A DNA stretch of 36,183 nt, taken from positions 1-36,183 of the forward strand of contig WOZK01000034.1 of assembly GCA_011620275.1 (NCBI GenBank), read 5' to 3'. This document shows, piece after piece, positions 7,562 to 15,777 of this stretch (within the stretch, counting starts at the first letter, position 1; every line of letters starts with the position of its first letter). The translations under genes were made by a program, and so were the position numbers. Origin of the DNA: Candidatus Omnitrophota bacterium. GTDB lineage: Bacteria; Omnitrophota; Gorgyraeia; Gygaellales; Profunditerraquicolaceae. Below the pieces are notes generated by a model. That model was given only the letters and a program-made list of their open reading frames with translations, searched no databases and was not told the origin of the DNA.

Positions 7562-7638
7562 GGGCTCATAGCTCAGTTGGTTAGAGCGTCACGTTGACAT
7601 CGTGAAGGTCAGGGGTTCGAGTCCCTTTGGGCCCACCA
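7562..7638 (+). tRNA. tRNA-Val (GAC), CCA encoded
   Basis: Acceptor GGGCTCA pairs with TGGGCCC with one T-G pair. The anticodon stem TCACG/CGTGA encloses loop TTGACAT, giving GAC. The T-arm GGGG-TTCGAGT-CCCT is intact and A73 plus CCA are encoded. It lies between the two 171-bp repeats. Confidence 0.97.
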
Positions 7639-7639
7639 T

Positions 7640-7696
7640 TTAATCGGAGCGCAGAAATCCCCGGTTTTTAAAACCGGATTTACTTTGGCCAATTGG
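7640..7696 (+). repeat. dispersed repeat, copy A
   Basis: TTAATC, four bases, then CGCAGAAATCCCCGG (7650-7664) recurs at the same spacing at 19699-19723. After it come a CCGG-type hairpin (CCGGTTTT/AAAACCGG here) and a tail ending ATTGG, both also seen in the other copy. It starts one base after tRNA-Val. Confidence 0.6.
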
Positions 7697-7768
7697 AATA
7701 ACCCCCTGCCTTAAAGGAGAGGCAGGTGTTTACTCGTGGGAAGTATTCACAGCACTTTGTTGCGCGCC
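7697..7768 (+). other. intergenic stretch after tRNA-Val with a 7-bp hairpin
   Basis: CCTGCCT (7705-7711) pairs with AGGCAGG (7720-7726) and is followed by only TGTTT, so it could be a weak terminator of the tRNA transcript. The string AAGTATTCAC at 7741-7750 is the start of the unit tandemly repeated at 7937-8033. No gene is seen. Confidence 0.4.
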
Positions 7769-7939
7769 AAAAACGGCTCAATTTAGTGGTTTTATCGTCG
7801 AGAAGATGCGTTGAATCAACATGAAATCAAAGATAATCAACGTATTGAAATACGCACAACGTTTCCAATGACAATGTGTTACAATAAGATGGTTTTTGGA
7901 AAGTAAGCACAAAGAAATAAATTTTAACAAAGTACTGTA
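7769..7939 (+). repeat. 171-bp direct repeat, copy 2
   Basis: This is the second copy of 7289-7459, with 4 differences in 171. It runs directly into the 40-42-bp hairpin repeats upstream of thrS, so the intergenic region is built almost wholly from repeats. Confidence 0.95.
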
Positions 7940-8033
7940 TTCACCTGTGTGTTATACCTTGGCCTATCGGAAGGCCAAGTATTCACCTGTGTTATACTTT
8001 GGCCTATCGGAAGGCCAAGTATTCACCTGTGTG
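7937..8033 (+). repeat. tandem hairpin repeat, 2.4 units of 40-42 bp
   Basis: Units start at 7937, 7979 and 8019 (the last partial) with GTATTCACCTGTGT. Each full unit contains the hairpin TTGGCCT-ATCGGA-AGGCCAA, so two identical-loop stem-loops lie in tandem in the thrS leader. The units differ by a GT deletion and one C/T change. The open thrS frame runs through the repeats, but they do not look coding. Confidence 0.85.
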
Positions 8034-8122
8034 AAAATGCGGGGAAGATTATCCTGCAAAGTACCGGAAAAAACGAAAGAATTTTCCAAGTTTCTACGAC
8101 GCAGGGCTATTCAGGAAAGAAA

Positions 8123-8145
8123 CCACGGATTTTATTCCGTGGAGG
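8123..8145 (+). promoter_or_regulatory. hairpin overlapping the thrS ribosome binding site
   Basis: CCACGGA (8123-8129) pairs with TCCGTGG (8136-8142) over a TTTTAT loop. The last GG of the 3' arm are the first bases of the Shine-Dalgarno GGAGG (8141-8145), which lies 8 bases before ATG 8154. The stem would partly hide the ribosome site. Confidence 0.55.
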
Positions 8146-8153
8146 ATTCATTT

Positions 8154-9881
<1,728 letters not shown>

Positions 9882-9975
9882 GTCTGCGCGAGTGCGCGGA
9901 ATCAAACATTCAGCGTGGTTGTCGGGCGCGGCATGAAACCGGCGCGCAACGGCCGCGGGAAGGAGGGATGGTAAG

Positions 9976-10482
9976 ATAAAAAAGTCCATCAGAATCAACG
10001 ATAAAATAAGATCTTCGCAAGTTCGTCTGATAGGCCCGGAAGGGAATCAGCTCGGGATAGTGTCGATACAAAAAGCCTTGGAACTGGCCGCTCAAAGCGA
10101 GCTGGATCTGGTAGAGGTCGCTTCAGGCGCCGTTCCTCCGGTCTGCCGCATCTTAGATTTCAGCAAATTCAAATACGACCAGGAGAAGAAGGAACGGGAG
10201 GCGAAAAAACACCAGAAGATGGTCCGTCTCAAGGAGATTCGTCTCAAGCCGAACATAGACCAGCACGATTACAAGACCAAGCTGAAGCAGGTTTTGGATT
10301 TCCTGAAAGACAAAAACAAAGTCAGGATCAATCTTTTTTTCCGCGGCAGGCAGATGGAACACATAGATATCGGCAGGAAACTGCTTGAGAAGTTCGTAGT
10401 GGATACTCAGAACGACGGCACAGTGGAGAAAGGCGCTGCCATGGAAGGCAGGATTATTTCTATGGTGATTGCCCCGAAATAG
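9976..10482 (+). CDS. infC: translation initiation factor IF-3, probable AUA start
   Basis: The conserved IF-3 N-terminus (IRINDKIRSSQVRLI) begins three codons after ATA 9976. Between the in-frame stop at 9934 and GTG 10060 there is no ATG, GTG or TTG, and starting at 10060 would delete the N-terminal region conserved in the family. ATA has GGAGGG (9962-9967) at normal spacing. Rare AUU/AUC/AUA starts are a known feature of infC, used for autoregulation because IF-3 rejects them. From there the protein has 168 residues, a normal length, with N-domain, lysine-rich linker and C-domain (RINLFFRGRQMEH). IF-3 binds the 30S subunit and checks start codons. Confidence 0.92.
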   Translation: MKKSIRINDKIRSSQVRLIGPEGNQLGIVSIQKALELAAQSELDLVEVASGAVPPVCRILDFSKFKYDQEKKEREAKKHQKMVRLKEIRLKPNIDQHDYKTKLKQVLDFLKDKNKVRINLFFRGRQMEHIDIGRKLLEKFVVDTQNDGTVEKGAAMEGRIISMVIAPK

Positions 10483-10577
10483 ACCGGGTAACAAGGGCAG
10501 CACCGGCAAGGACGGTACAGCAAAAGGCCTTTTTGTCTTTTGTCCGGGAAGTAAATATGATGAGGAGAGAAAGAGAA

Positions 10578-10778
10578 ATGCCAAAATTAAAGACTAAAAA
10601 GGGCGTGGCCAAAAGGTTTAAGGTTACCGCCAAGGGTAAGGTTAAATACGCCCCGTGCAACAAGAGCCATCTTTTGACCAACAAGAAGAGGTCCAGGGTC
10701 CGAAAACTCAGAGAGTCCGACACCGTAAGCCTGGGAAAGCACGAGAAGTATCTGAAAAGGCTGCTACCTTACGCATAG
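10578..10778 (+). CDS. rpmI: 50S ribosomal protein L35
   Basis: The 66-residue basic protein MPKLKTKKGVAKRFKVTAKG..NKSHLLTNKKRSRVRKLR is a clear L35. The start at 10578 is chosen because MPKLKT is the invariant beginning; AGGAGAGA lies upstream. The 95-base gap after infC contains a short palindromic CAAAAGGCCTTTTTG element. In many bacteria this gap holds the L20-responsive leader, but I cannot show that structure here. Confidence 0.95.
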   Translation: MPKLKTKKGVAKRFKVTAKGKVKYAPCNKSHLLTNKKRSRVRKLRESDTVSLGKHEKYLKRLLPYA

Positions 10779-10844
10779 AGGACGGCAGAATACGTTTTTT
10801 TCGGCGTCGCACCCGGGATGTTAGTAAAAAGAGAGAGGTTAGTC

Positions 10845-11192
10845 ATGGCAAAAGTGAAACACAGCGTTGCTACAAGAAGAAGAAAAAAGAGAGTATTAAA
10901 ACAGGCGGAAGGATATTGGGGAGACCGCAGCAAGCAGTTCCAACAGGCCCGCCGCGCGGTGATGCACGCGCTGGTTTATGAATACCGCGACAGGAAAAAC
11001 CGCAAACGCGATTTCCGAAGGCTCTGGATCAGCAGGCTTAACGCCGCCTGCCGTTCCTGCGGCATGAAATACAGCGAATTCATAAACGGCCTGAAAAAAG
11101 CGCAGGTGGGACTGGACAGAAAAGTCCTTTCAGACCTGGCAATACGCGATCCCAAGGCCTTTGAGGAACTGATAAAAATCGCCAAAGCATAA
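10845..11192 (+). CDS. rplT: 50S ribosomal protein L20
   Basis: The 115-residue protein begins MAKVKHSVATRRRKK and contains QAEGYWGDRS and ALVYEYRDRKNRKRDFRRLWI, which define L20, an early assembly protein binding 23S rRNA. L20 often represses the infC-rpmI-rplT operon. The start at 10845 (GAGAGG upstream) is preferred over an in-frame ATG 27 bases earlier because MAKVKH is the family start. Next comes a potassium-transport cassette rather than pheS. Confidence 0.96.
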   Translation: MAKVKHSVATRRRKKRVLKQAEGYWGDRSKQFQQARRAVMHALVYEYRDRKNRKRDFRRLWISRLNAACRSCGMKYSEFINGLKKAQVGLDRKVLSDLAIRDPKAFEELIKIAKA

Positions 11193-11225
11193 GTATCCGT
11201 TTTCGGTCCACTACCGGGATAGAAA

Positions 11226-11870
11226 ATGTACGTAATCATAGTAGGTTGCGGCAGGGTAGGCGCGGAGTTGGCCAGGCTTCTTTCGGGAGAAGGACACAAT
11301 GTCGTCATCATCGACAAGAACAAGTCCGCCTTTTCCCGGCTGGGAGACGCCTTCAACGGACTTACACTTTCCGGCAACGGCTTCAACCAGGCTTTGCTTA
11401 AGCAGGCCGGGATCGAAAAAGCCGACGCCTTCTGTTCCGTGACCAACGGCGATAATACCAATTTGATCGCCGCGCAGGTGGCCAAACGCATTTTTAACGT
11501 TCCAAAAGTCCTCGCCAGGATTTACGACCCGCAGCGCGCGCACATCTACACCGCGCTGGGGATGGATATCATCAGCGGCACCGTGCTTTTTGCGGCGATG
11601 CTCCGCGACAAAATAATAGAAAGTCGATTCTCCAGTTATTTGATAGAGACAAAAGAACTCGGCGTGCTCGAACTGGAGGCCAAGAACGGTCTTGCCGGAA
11701 AGACGATAAAGGAGATAAACATCCCCGGCGAGTTTATGGTCGTGGCTCTGCGCAATCTTGAAGGCGTGGTTATCCCAGAGCCGTCTTTGGTGCTGAATGA
11801 GACCGATACGCTTACAGGGGTGGTAAAAGTCGCCAGCCTTAAGAGCGTCAAGGAGAAATTCGGGCTTTAG
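11226..11870 (+). CDS. TrkA-type potassium uptake regulator, subunit 1
   Basis: The 214-residue protein has an N-terminal RCK Rossmann domain, with nucleotide-binding GCGRVG near residues 8-13 and an acidic strand end (VVIIDKN), and a C-terminal TrkA-C domain (about 135-214). Such single-RCK proteins form rings on TrkH or KtrB and gate potassium flux in response to nucleotides. It is followed 20 bases later by a second, diverged copy of the same architecture. E. coli TrkA fuses two such units in one chain; here they are separate genes. Confidence 0.9.
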   Translation: MYVIIVGCGRVGAELARLLSGEGHNVVIIDKNKSAFSRLGDAFNGLTLSGNGFNQALLKQAGIEKADAFCSVTNGDNTNLIAAQVAKRIFNVPKVLARIYDPQRAHIYTALGMDIISGTVLFAAMLRDKIIESRFSSYLIETKELGVLELEAKNGLAGKTIKEINIPGEFMVVALRNLEGVVIPEPSLVLNETDTLTGVVKVASLKSVKEKFGL

Positions 11871-11890
11871 TCTTTTTTTCGGAGAAAGGT

Positions 11891-12553
11891 ATGTATATCC
11901 TTATAGTTGGCGCCGGAAAAGTAGGATATTTCCTCGCCAGGAGGCTTTCCGAAAGCGGGCATACCGTTTCCATCGTGGATAGCGACCGGGATATTTGCGA
12001 GGAAACGGCTCGGAGCCTGGAAGTGCTGGCGATCAACGGCGACGGCTGCGACCAGGAAATACTGTCGGAAGCGGGGATATCCCGCGCCGACGTCGTGGCC
12101 GCGGTCACCGGTGACGATGAAGATAACCTCATCATCTGCCAGTTGGCCAAAGAACGTTTCGGAGTGAACCGCACCGTCGGCCGGGTCAACGATCCGGACA
12201 ACGAATCCACTTTTTTCAAGCTGGGCGTTGACGTCCCGGTGGACGCGACGAAAATAATAGCCAAGATTATCGAAGAAGAGGTCTCCTTTTCCGATTTCGT
12301 GAACCTGATGAGCTTCAAGCGCGGCAAGCTCGCCCTTGTGCGCGTCGACCTGCCGGGCGATTCTCCCGTCATCAATAAACAGGTCAGCCAGCTTCAACTG
12401 CCCGCCGATTCCGTCCTGGTTTCCATATTGAGAAAAGAAGAAGTTATCGTCCCCAGAGGGACCACCGTTCTGCAGTCGGGGGACGACGTTATCGCTATCA
12501 CCGCGATAGGGAACGAACCTCAGCTATTGAGGCTCCTTGCCGGTAAACTCTGA
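11891..12553 (+). CDS. TrkA-type potassium uptake regulator, subunit 2
   Basis: The 220-residue protein has the same two-domain plan as its neighbour: Rossmann motif GAGKVG, acidic strand end VSIVDSD, then a TrkA-C domain from about 140. Sequence identity to subunit 1 is modest, so the pair is an old duplication that may form a hetero-ring equivalent to fused TrkA. GGAGAAAGG precedes its ATG. It is followed by a small membrane peptide and trkH. Confidence 0.9.
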   Translation: MYILIVGAGKVGYFLARRLSESGHTVSIVDSDRDICEETARSLEVLAINGDGCDQEILSEAGISRADVVAAVTGDDEDNLIICQLAKERFGVNRTVGRVNDPDNESTFFKLGVDVPVDATKIIAKIIEEEVSFSDFVNLMSFKRGKLALVRVDLPGDSPVINKQVSQLQLPADSVLVSILRKEEVIVPRGTTVLQSGDDVIAITAIGNEPQLLRLLAGKL

Positions 12554-12574
12554 GAACGGGAGGGTTTCGTTCAT

Positions 12575-12697
12575 ATGGAAAGTAAGAATAAAATCTGGAA
12601 CAGGATGATGGGTATCGTTTGGGAGGTTTCCTACGCCCTCGCCCTTATGCTGGCCGCGGCGGTTATCTGCGTGATCGTTCTGCTGGTGAAGATATGA
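12575..12697 (+). CDS. 40-residue single-helix membrane peptide before trkH
   Basis: ATG 12575, with GGGAGGG at 12558-12564, opens a 40-codon frame. The polar start (MESKNKIWNRMM) is followed by one hydrophobic helix of about 22 residues ending VIVLLVKI. Its stop overlaps the trkH start as ATGA (12694-12697), a usual sign of translational coupling. It is not a known family to me. Position suggests a small accessory subunit of the Trk channel, by analogy with small peptides of other potassium pumps, but that is inference. Confidence 0.65.
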   Translation: MESKNKIWNRMMGIVWEVSYALALMLAAAVICVIVLLVKI

Positions 12698-14256
12698 TAC
12701 TGCGTCCGCGAGCCGAAGATATTGCGGTTATCGGATATTATCTCTCCAGGATAATACTCGGGCTCGGCCTGACCATGCTGCTGCCGTTGGGATGCGCGTT
12801 CCTTTGCGGGGAACGCGGCCCCTTCCTCGATTTTCTCATAACGGTCGAGATAACTTTCGTTTCCGGCCTGCTTATGATGCAGGTCTGCCGCGCCGTATAC
12901 GAATCGGGAAAGAAAAAAGCTTCGGCATACGAAAAAAGCATCGATTCCATAGATCCGAACTGGATGCACGGAATGATCATGGTGGCCCTGTCTTGGCTGG
13001 CGGCGATGATCCTGGGCGCGATTCCTTTATGGCTGAGCGGACACTGGAATTCTTTTCTCGACGCCTGTTTCGATAGCATGTCCGGTTTCGCGACCACCGG
13101 ATTATCTCTGGCGCAAGACCTGGATCATCTTTCCCTCACGCATAATCTCTGGCGGCATTTCACAATGTTCATCGGCGGGCAGGGAATAGTAGTCGTCGCC
13201 CTGTCTTTCTTCGTGAAAGGGTTTTCCGGCGCTTTTCGCATGTATGTCGGGGAAGCCCGCGACGAAAGGATCCTGCCGAACGTGATCAATACCGTGCGGT
13301 TCATCTGGGAAGTCAGCTTCACTTATCTTGCACTGGGCACCGCCGCGCTCTGGGCCGTTGGGATGAAAAACGGAATGGAACCCGGACGCGCATTGTTTCA
13401 CGGGGCCTGCATTTTCATGGCCGCCTTCGACACCGGAGGCTTCGCTCCCCAGAGCCAGAACATGCTGTATTACCATAATTACGGCATGGAGATAATCACC
13501 GCGGTTTTGATGGTTCTGGGCGCGGTCAACTTTAGGCTGCATTATCACTTGTGGACCGGTAACCGCCGCGAACTGCTGCGCAATATCGAGATGAGGGTAT
13601 TGTTCGTGAGTATCCTGGTGACTTTTATCGTCACCGCGGTCGGGCTCAAGACCGGAGGGTCGTCTTATGCCTCCGGAGGATTCCCTGTCCTGTTCAGAAA
13701 AGGTTTTTATCAGCTTCTATCCGGTCATACAGGCACCGGGTTCATGACCGTTTACGCCGAGCAGGTCGGCAAGGAATGGAGCGATCTCGCCCTGGTTGGA
13801 ATGATCTGTGCCATGGCCCTGGGCGGCGCCGTTTCTTCCACCACCGGCGGTATCAAGATGCTGCGTATCGGCATAATCGCCGAGGCGTTCGTCCAGGATA
13901 TAAAGAAGGTGATCTTTCCTTCCAGGGCGATGGTCGAGCAGAAGTTCCATCATATCAAAGAGGTTTTTCTGGAAGACAAGACCGTGCGGGCCGCCCTGAT
14001 GGTCACCCTGGCATATATTATTCTTTACGGAATCGGGGCGCTGGCCGGCATGCTTTGCGGGTTTGGGTTTATCCCGTCGCTGTTCGAATCGACCTCGGCG
14101 GCGGCTAACGTCGGGCTTTCCTGCGGAATAACATCCGTCGGAATGCCGGCGGCGCTCAAGGTAGTTTATATTTTCCAGATGTGGGCCGGGAGGCTGGAGT
14201 TCATTGCCGTTTTTACCCTGGCCGGTTTTCTTCTGGCGGCGATAAAGGGGAAATGA
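12694..14256 (+). CDS. trkH: TrkH/KtrB family potassium channel subunit
   Basis: The 520-residue membrane protein has four repeated M1-P-M2 units with the selectivity-filter glycines visible: GFATTGLS (about residue 131), FDTGGFAP (about 245), HTGTGFMT (about 344) and NVGLSCG (about 471). This set defines the SKT/TrkH superfamily that conducts potassium through the inner membrane. The start ATG 12694 overlaps the stop of the small membrane peptide. An in-frame ATG at 12619 lies inside that peptide gene and adds only a non-hydrophobic Arg/Gly-rich stretch, so it is rejected. The two upstream TrkA-like proteins should gate it. Confidence 0.93.
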   Translation: MILRPRAEDIAVIGYYLSRIILGLGLTMLLPLGCAFLCGERGPFLDFLITVEITFVSGLLMMQVCRAVYESGKKKASAYEKSIDSIDPNWMHGMIMVALSWLAAMILGAIPLWLSGHWNSFLDACFDSMSGFATTGLSLAQDLDHLSLTHNLWRHFTMFIGGQGIVVVALSFFVKGFSGAFRMYVGEARDERILPNVINTVRFIWEVSFTYLALGTAALWAVGMKNGMEPGRALFHGACIFMAAFDTGGFAPQSQNMLYYHNYGMEIITAVLMVLGAVNFRLHYHLWTGNRRELLRNIEMRVLFVSILVTFIVTAVGLKTGGSSYASGGFPVLFRKGFYQLLSGHTGTGFMTVYAEQVGKEWSDLALVGMICAMALGGAVSSTTGGIKMLRIGIIAEAFVQDIKKVIFPSRAMVEQKFHHIKEVFLEDKTVRAALMVTLAYIILYGIGALAGMLCGFGFIPSLFESTSAAANVGLSCGITSVGMPAALKVVYIFQMWAGRLEFIAVFTLAGFLLAAIKGK

Positions 14257-14257
14257 C

Positions 14258-14767
14258 GTGCGGATTATGTTGAGAACTCTGACGGTATTTTTTCTTTTTT
14301 CGGCCGCACTTGCCGTGTCTTGCCGGGGTGCCTGTGCCGGTCCGGAGACGGTGTCTTCTTCCGCCCTGTTTACCGATCCCGGGCTTTATGACGGGCGCAC
14401 AATATCGTTTGAGGGAGAGGTTATCGGTGATATAATGAAACAGGGCCGTTACGCCTGGATTAACATCAATGACGGCCGCTCCGCCATAGGCGTCTTTACC
14501 GCCGCAGAGAATGTCGCCGGTCTGTCCGCTGGCGGCTATAAAAGACAGGGAGATATAGTAAGAGTCAGCGGAGAATTCCACCGTGCGTGCCATAGACACG
14601 GCGGAGACATGGATATTCACGCCGGCAGCGTTACCGTGATAATTAAGAGCGCGGCCAGGGAAGAATTAATCTGCCCTGCCGCGAAGAAAATGGCTGTTTT
14701 GTTAGCGGGGGCAATATGTCTGTTATTGATATCGATGCTTTACGGAAGACTGCGGAAGAAGAGATAA
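14258..14767 (+). CDS. exported OB-fold-like membrane protein of unknown function
   Basis: About 169 residues starting at GTG 14258 or ATG 14267. The N-terminal signal helix (LRTLTVFFLFSAALAVS) is followed by an OB-like beta domain, with YDGRTISFEGEVIGD, YAWININDG and GDIVRVSGEF. A C-terminal membrane helix (MAVLLAGAICLLLISML) ends in a basic tail, so the middle part should face the periplasm. The arrangement recalls proteins that follow the YDGK-V-V-E-G-E-V-G pattern of exported OB-fold domains. The gene begins one base after trkH stops and its 3' end overlaps pheS by 52 bases. Function is not known; a role linked to Trk is only suggested by position. Confidence 0.75.
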   Translation: MRIMLRTLTVFFLFSAALAVSCRGACAGPETVSSSALFTDPGLYDGRTISFEGEVIGDIMKQGRYAWININDGRSAIGVFTAAENVAGLSAGGYKRQGDIVRVSGEFHRACHRHGGDMDIHAGSVTVIIKSAAREELICPAAKKMAVLLAGAICLLLISMLYGRLRKKR

Positions 14768-15768
14768 CCGCCGTCTCTTCCGGACAGGCGTTGGAAGAAC
14801 TGCGTAATAAATACCTGGGCAGGAAGGGGGTTCTCGCCGGGCTTACTGCGGAGATCCCTTCTATTGCGCCGGAAGAACGCGCGGCTTTCGGCAAAAAGGT
14901 CAACGCCCTGAAAGGAGTCCTGCTCGCCGCGTTCGAGCGGAAGCAGGCTTCCGGGACCGCTTTCTGTCCCTCAGGGGGAGCCGTGGCGGGAGTTGACATC
15001 AGCATGCCCGGCGTTGGACAGCCCGCGGGGAGCATTCATCTGATCACCCAGGTGGCGGAGGAAGTTACCGGTCTCTTCGCCAGGATGGGGTTTTCTGTGG
15101 AGGAAGGCCCGGAGATAGAAAACGAATTCAATAATTTCAGCGGGCTGAATATCCCGCTGGAACACCCTTCGCGCGACAATTTCGACACATTCTATCTCAA
15201 GTCTCCCGGCGGCGGCATCCTGGAAGAGAAAGACGGCAAGCTTCTTCTGAGAAGCCATACCTCTCCGATGCAAATAAGGGTAATGCGTTCCCGCAGGCCG
15301 CCGGTGGCGGTCGTAGTGCCCGGCAGAGTCTATCGCCCGGACGCCGTGGACGCCAGCCACTCCTTCATGTTCAATCAGATCGAAGGCTTCCTGGTGGACA
15401 GGGACGTGAATTTTTCGCACCTTAAGGGAGTTCTGGAATCTTTCGCACGCGGCATATTCGGGGAAGATATCAGGATGCGTTTCCGCCCCCACTTCTTTCC
15501 GTTCACCGAGCCGTCTGTAGAACTGGACGTTTCCTGCATTATATGCAAGGGCAAAGGATGCCCGCTTTGCGGCAGGAAGGGTTGGCTGGAGATCCTCGGG
15601 GCGGGGATGATACACCCCAACGTTTTCAGGAATGTAGGCTACGAACCCTCCAAATACAGCGGGTTCGCTTTCGGCATGGGAGTGGACCGGATAGCCTTGC
15701 TAAAATACGGCATAGATGATATAAGATTGTTGTTCCAGAACGACGTCAGGTTCCTGAAACAATTTTAA
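14716..15768 (+). CDS. pheS: phenylalanyl-tRNA synthetase alpha subunit
   Basis: The 350-residue protein has the N-terminal coiled-coil region (LRNKYLGRKG), class II motif 1 region FSVEEGPEIENEFNNF, RSHTSPMQIRVM, motif 2 HSFMFNQIEGFLVD, the zinc-type knuckle CIICKGKGCPLCGRKGWLEILG and motif 3 FGMGVDRIALLKYGIDDIR. It carries the aminoacylation site of the alpha2-beta2 enzyme. The start ATG 14716 lies within the end of the preceding membrane-protein gene. pheT follows after 9 bases. Confidence 0.96.
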   Translation: MSVIDIDALRKTAEEEITAVSSGQALEELRNKYLGRKGVLAGLTAEIPSIAPEERAAFGKKVNALKGVLLAAFERKQASGTAFCPSGGAVAGVDISMPGVGQPAGSIHLITQVAEEVTGLFARMGFSVEEGPEIENEFNNFSGLNIPLEHPSRDNFDTFYLKSPGGGILEEKDGKLLLRSHTSPMQIRVMRSRRPPVAVVVPGRVYRPDAVDASHSFMFNQIEGFLVDRDVNFSHLKGVLESFARGIFGEDIRMRFRPHFFPFTEPSVELDVSCIICKGKGCPLCGRKGWLEILGAGMIHPNVFRNVGYEPSKYSGFAFGMGVDRIALLKYGIDDIRLLFQNDVRFLKQF

Positions 15769-15777
15769 AGGGGAGAT

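Noticed and set aside
7896-8153. Long N-terminal extension of ThrRS
   Set aside because: It runs through the 171-bp repeat and hairpin repeats and does not encode a TGS domain.
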